64,000 nucleotides of DNA from Kingdonia uniflora (Eukaryota > Streptophyta > Magnoliopsida > Ranunculales > Circaeasteraceae), in assembly GCA_014058105.1 (NCBI GenBank), contig JACGCM010002537.1, positions 248,001-312,000 on the forward strand, in the 5' to 3' direction. Position numbers and translations under genes: made by a program. The notes under the pieces are model-generated. The model had not been told where the DNA came from, searched no databases, and saw only the letters and a list, made by a program, of their open reading frames with translations. Positions 62,041 through 64,000 of the stretch are shown here, piece by piece (position 1 is the stretch's first letter; each line of letters starts with the position of its first letter).

Positions 62041-64000
62041 TAAGGAGACACTCTTATTACTTTTTCATACTCTGTAAAATACATAGGCTTGACTTTTTAG
62101 AACAAAGAGTTAGAAACCCACTTACCTGTTCAGAGTCAGTCAGTCCAGCTGTAGTCGCTCCACGTGCATTCACCGACGCCGGATAACCACGAGATAATGC
62201 TGCCACCTACTTTAGACACTAAATGAAACAAACTCCAAAATTGGATGTTTCATGGTAGACATTTGGAATTTCATAATGTTATTTTTAGTCATGCTTTTTC
62301 GGAGCTTGAAAATGTTTCACGATGTTCATATGGGAAAGGTCACTGGGTTTTAACACTATGTTCTCCTTGAGCATAAATTAATGTATCAATCAAAGAATCA
62401 TATTTTTGTTGTACAAATAATGAAGTACGAATCCACGGGTATACTAGGCGTTGCTTAGACAACGATCACATCGAACAAGACTTGCCCGAAGAAATGTCGT
62501 TATGATTTTGAAGTATACCGACGATCGATATACTTCTTTATATTGTCATCAAAAACATCTTTTGGTGCATGAAAGCATGTCTTTATACTGTTGTAGTGCG
62601 AAGGCACGTTACTGTAATACAGATAGCACTGAAGGCGCGTCGACGTATTTACCGTGGCTAACCACGGATAGTACTAAGTCAAACACTCTTTCTCCCATCA
62701 CGTCTCTCACTCCCAAAGCCGTCTCTCCATCTCCGAAGCACCTCTTTATAATCTTTATGAAATACGTATATTTCGATGTTCGCGACGGTGATTCTCCACC
62801 AACGATTTTCTCTTCCTCCAATTGAAAAATACCCATGATTCATAGTTGCAACAAGTTACTTCATCCCCGCTTTCTTTCTTTATCAACAATGGTTGGAATT
62901 ACCGCTCAAATCCAAAACCAAACTTATGGATGAAAATTTTTGCAGGTAACTTTTATAATCAGATTATTATTGCAGATTACTTTTATTTGAAATTGCTCAA
63001 ATTACTTCAATATGGTGCATATTATCCTTAAAACCCAATAATCCAATCTAATTTGATTATTATTTTATTTTAAATTATAGGTTTGTTTTATTTAGTCATG
63101 ATTCATGCCAAAGGTAATTTGCTATGATTTCAACTCTTTCTCAATGCATTTTAGGGTTTTGTTTAGTACTACATTAAACACTTAAATGTTGGTTTATACT
63201 TCATAGTTAACAATAAAATTTAATAATTTAGGGAAGTTCAACAAAGATAGATTCATTGGTGAGGAAACATGGGACACTACAGATACATCAAGTTTTTATT
63301 TTCAATGGAATGTCCTTTGCTCAATGCTCACGCCCTCTTGCTTCAACATACTCTAGGGCTCAGTTTGGTTCGATGCAAATCCATTGCAAATTCAACTTCA
63401 ATGCATTTACAAATGTGTTGCAATGCAAATCATGTGCTGGAAAAGTAACACTTTGCAAGTATATTTCAACCATTTACCTGTAATTGAATTCCCTTGTATT
63501 TGCACATGACGTGCATTACAAAACATTGATTGCAATGCAACACAAATGAATTGTATTTACAATGTGTTGCAAGTAATACAATACAACTTATTAACATGTG
63601 TTTGGTTTAAAGTAATGCTAGTGGAGTGGAAACAAATGTTTATGTTTGGTTAGAGACATTTTCATTAATATGTGACTAAACCATCACATACATGAATCAT
63701 GAGAAAAAGTTCGGTCCTAAGCGCCTAGGACCGAGAGCCGTCCTAAGCGCTTCTTCAACCGATACGTGTCCTATTTAACATTCTCATTAACCATAGTTAA
63801 TTAGTTGTTACGAAATATCTTTTTTTTCTCCAATTAAGGGTAGAGTATCATTTAACATGAATACAATTTTTTATTATTATTATACCAAATCTACTATCCT
63901 TACCCTAAGTCTAAAGCTCTTTGGTCACCAAATGAACTCTTTTGCACATGGCCTTTTCTATTGTACTATGGGAGTGTCAGAATTCCAAGGACGACGAAAT
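62041..64000. other. AT-rich right end of the window
   Basis: No gene supported. An open frame at 62451-62825 has no recognisable domain and overlaps a reverse frame. A stretch at about 63360-63610 is rich in TTGCAATGCAA/TTGTATT words and might be a decayed MITE. A short perfect-looking palindrome (GTCCTAAGCGCCTAGGAC) lies near 63714. Confidence 0.4.

Noticed and set aside
62451..62836. 124-codon plus-strand frame and overlapping 75-codon minus-strand frame
   Set aside because: No domain, no promoter context, and both strands are equally open, so it is not called.

Overview
The window is nuclear DNA from a flowering plant, probably a large-genome eudicot; the species cannot be named from the sequence. 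The evidence is an intron-rich plant gene with GT-AG introns, Ty1/copia and Ty3/gypsy (Tat-type) retrotransposons, LINEs, MITEs and an endogenous pararetrovirus (Caulimoviridae-like). Only two regions look like host protein genes. About two thirds of the window is repeats, many nested in one another. No prokaryotic, organellar or CRISPR feature was seen, and no tRNA or rRNA gene was recognised by eye.

Layout. 1-6.75 kb: AT-rich non-coding DNA with a possible LTR fragment, a TTCGAA-rich repeat and a hAT-like MITE. 6.76-7.98 kb: a small non-autonomous LTR element with perfect 5-bp target duplications. 8.1-8.66 kb: the 3' end of a LINE. 9.0-23.6 kb: a gag-only LTR element (TR-GAG type) on the minus strand, whose gag is split by an 11.4-kb Tat-lineage Ty3/gypsy element. 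That element carries gag, protease, a truncated RT, RNase H plus archaeal-type RNase H, integrase, a tandem-repeat array, and intron-bearing ORFs on the opposite strand. 23.8-41.6 kb: an endogenous pararetrovirus array. It has a 5.9-kb unit and a 2.7-kb unit that begin with the same tRNA-Met primer site and end in the same promoter-bearing repeat. Next to them lies a long inverted repeat with arms of about 1.1 kb. A Ty1/copia element (30916-37071, target duplication GATGT) is inserted in the smaller unit.

42.5-49.4 kb: a complete PRP4-type splicing kinase gene with 12 coding exons, about 1145 residues, and an unusually repeated Arg/Ser-rich region. 53.2-55.9 kb: a minus-strand LINE split by a MITE with a TTA target duplication. 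56.4-57.3 kb: a local duplication. 58.85-59.30 kb: a single-exon gene for a 147-residue protein with one predicted membrane segment. 59.7-64 kb: direct repeats, a second TTCGAA minisatellite and AT-rich non-coding DNA.

The features most worth following up are the two-unit pararetrovirus array with its shared control region, and the adjacent viral inverted repeat. The inverted repeat lies just downstream of the copia 3' LTR promoter, so read-through would give a long hairpin RNA. All viral and retrotransposon reading frames are broken by stops, frameshifts or deletions.
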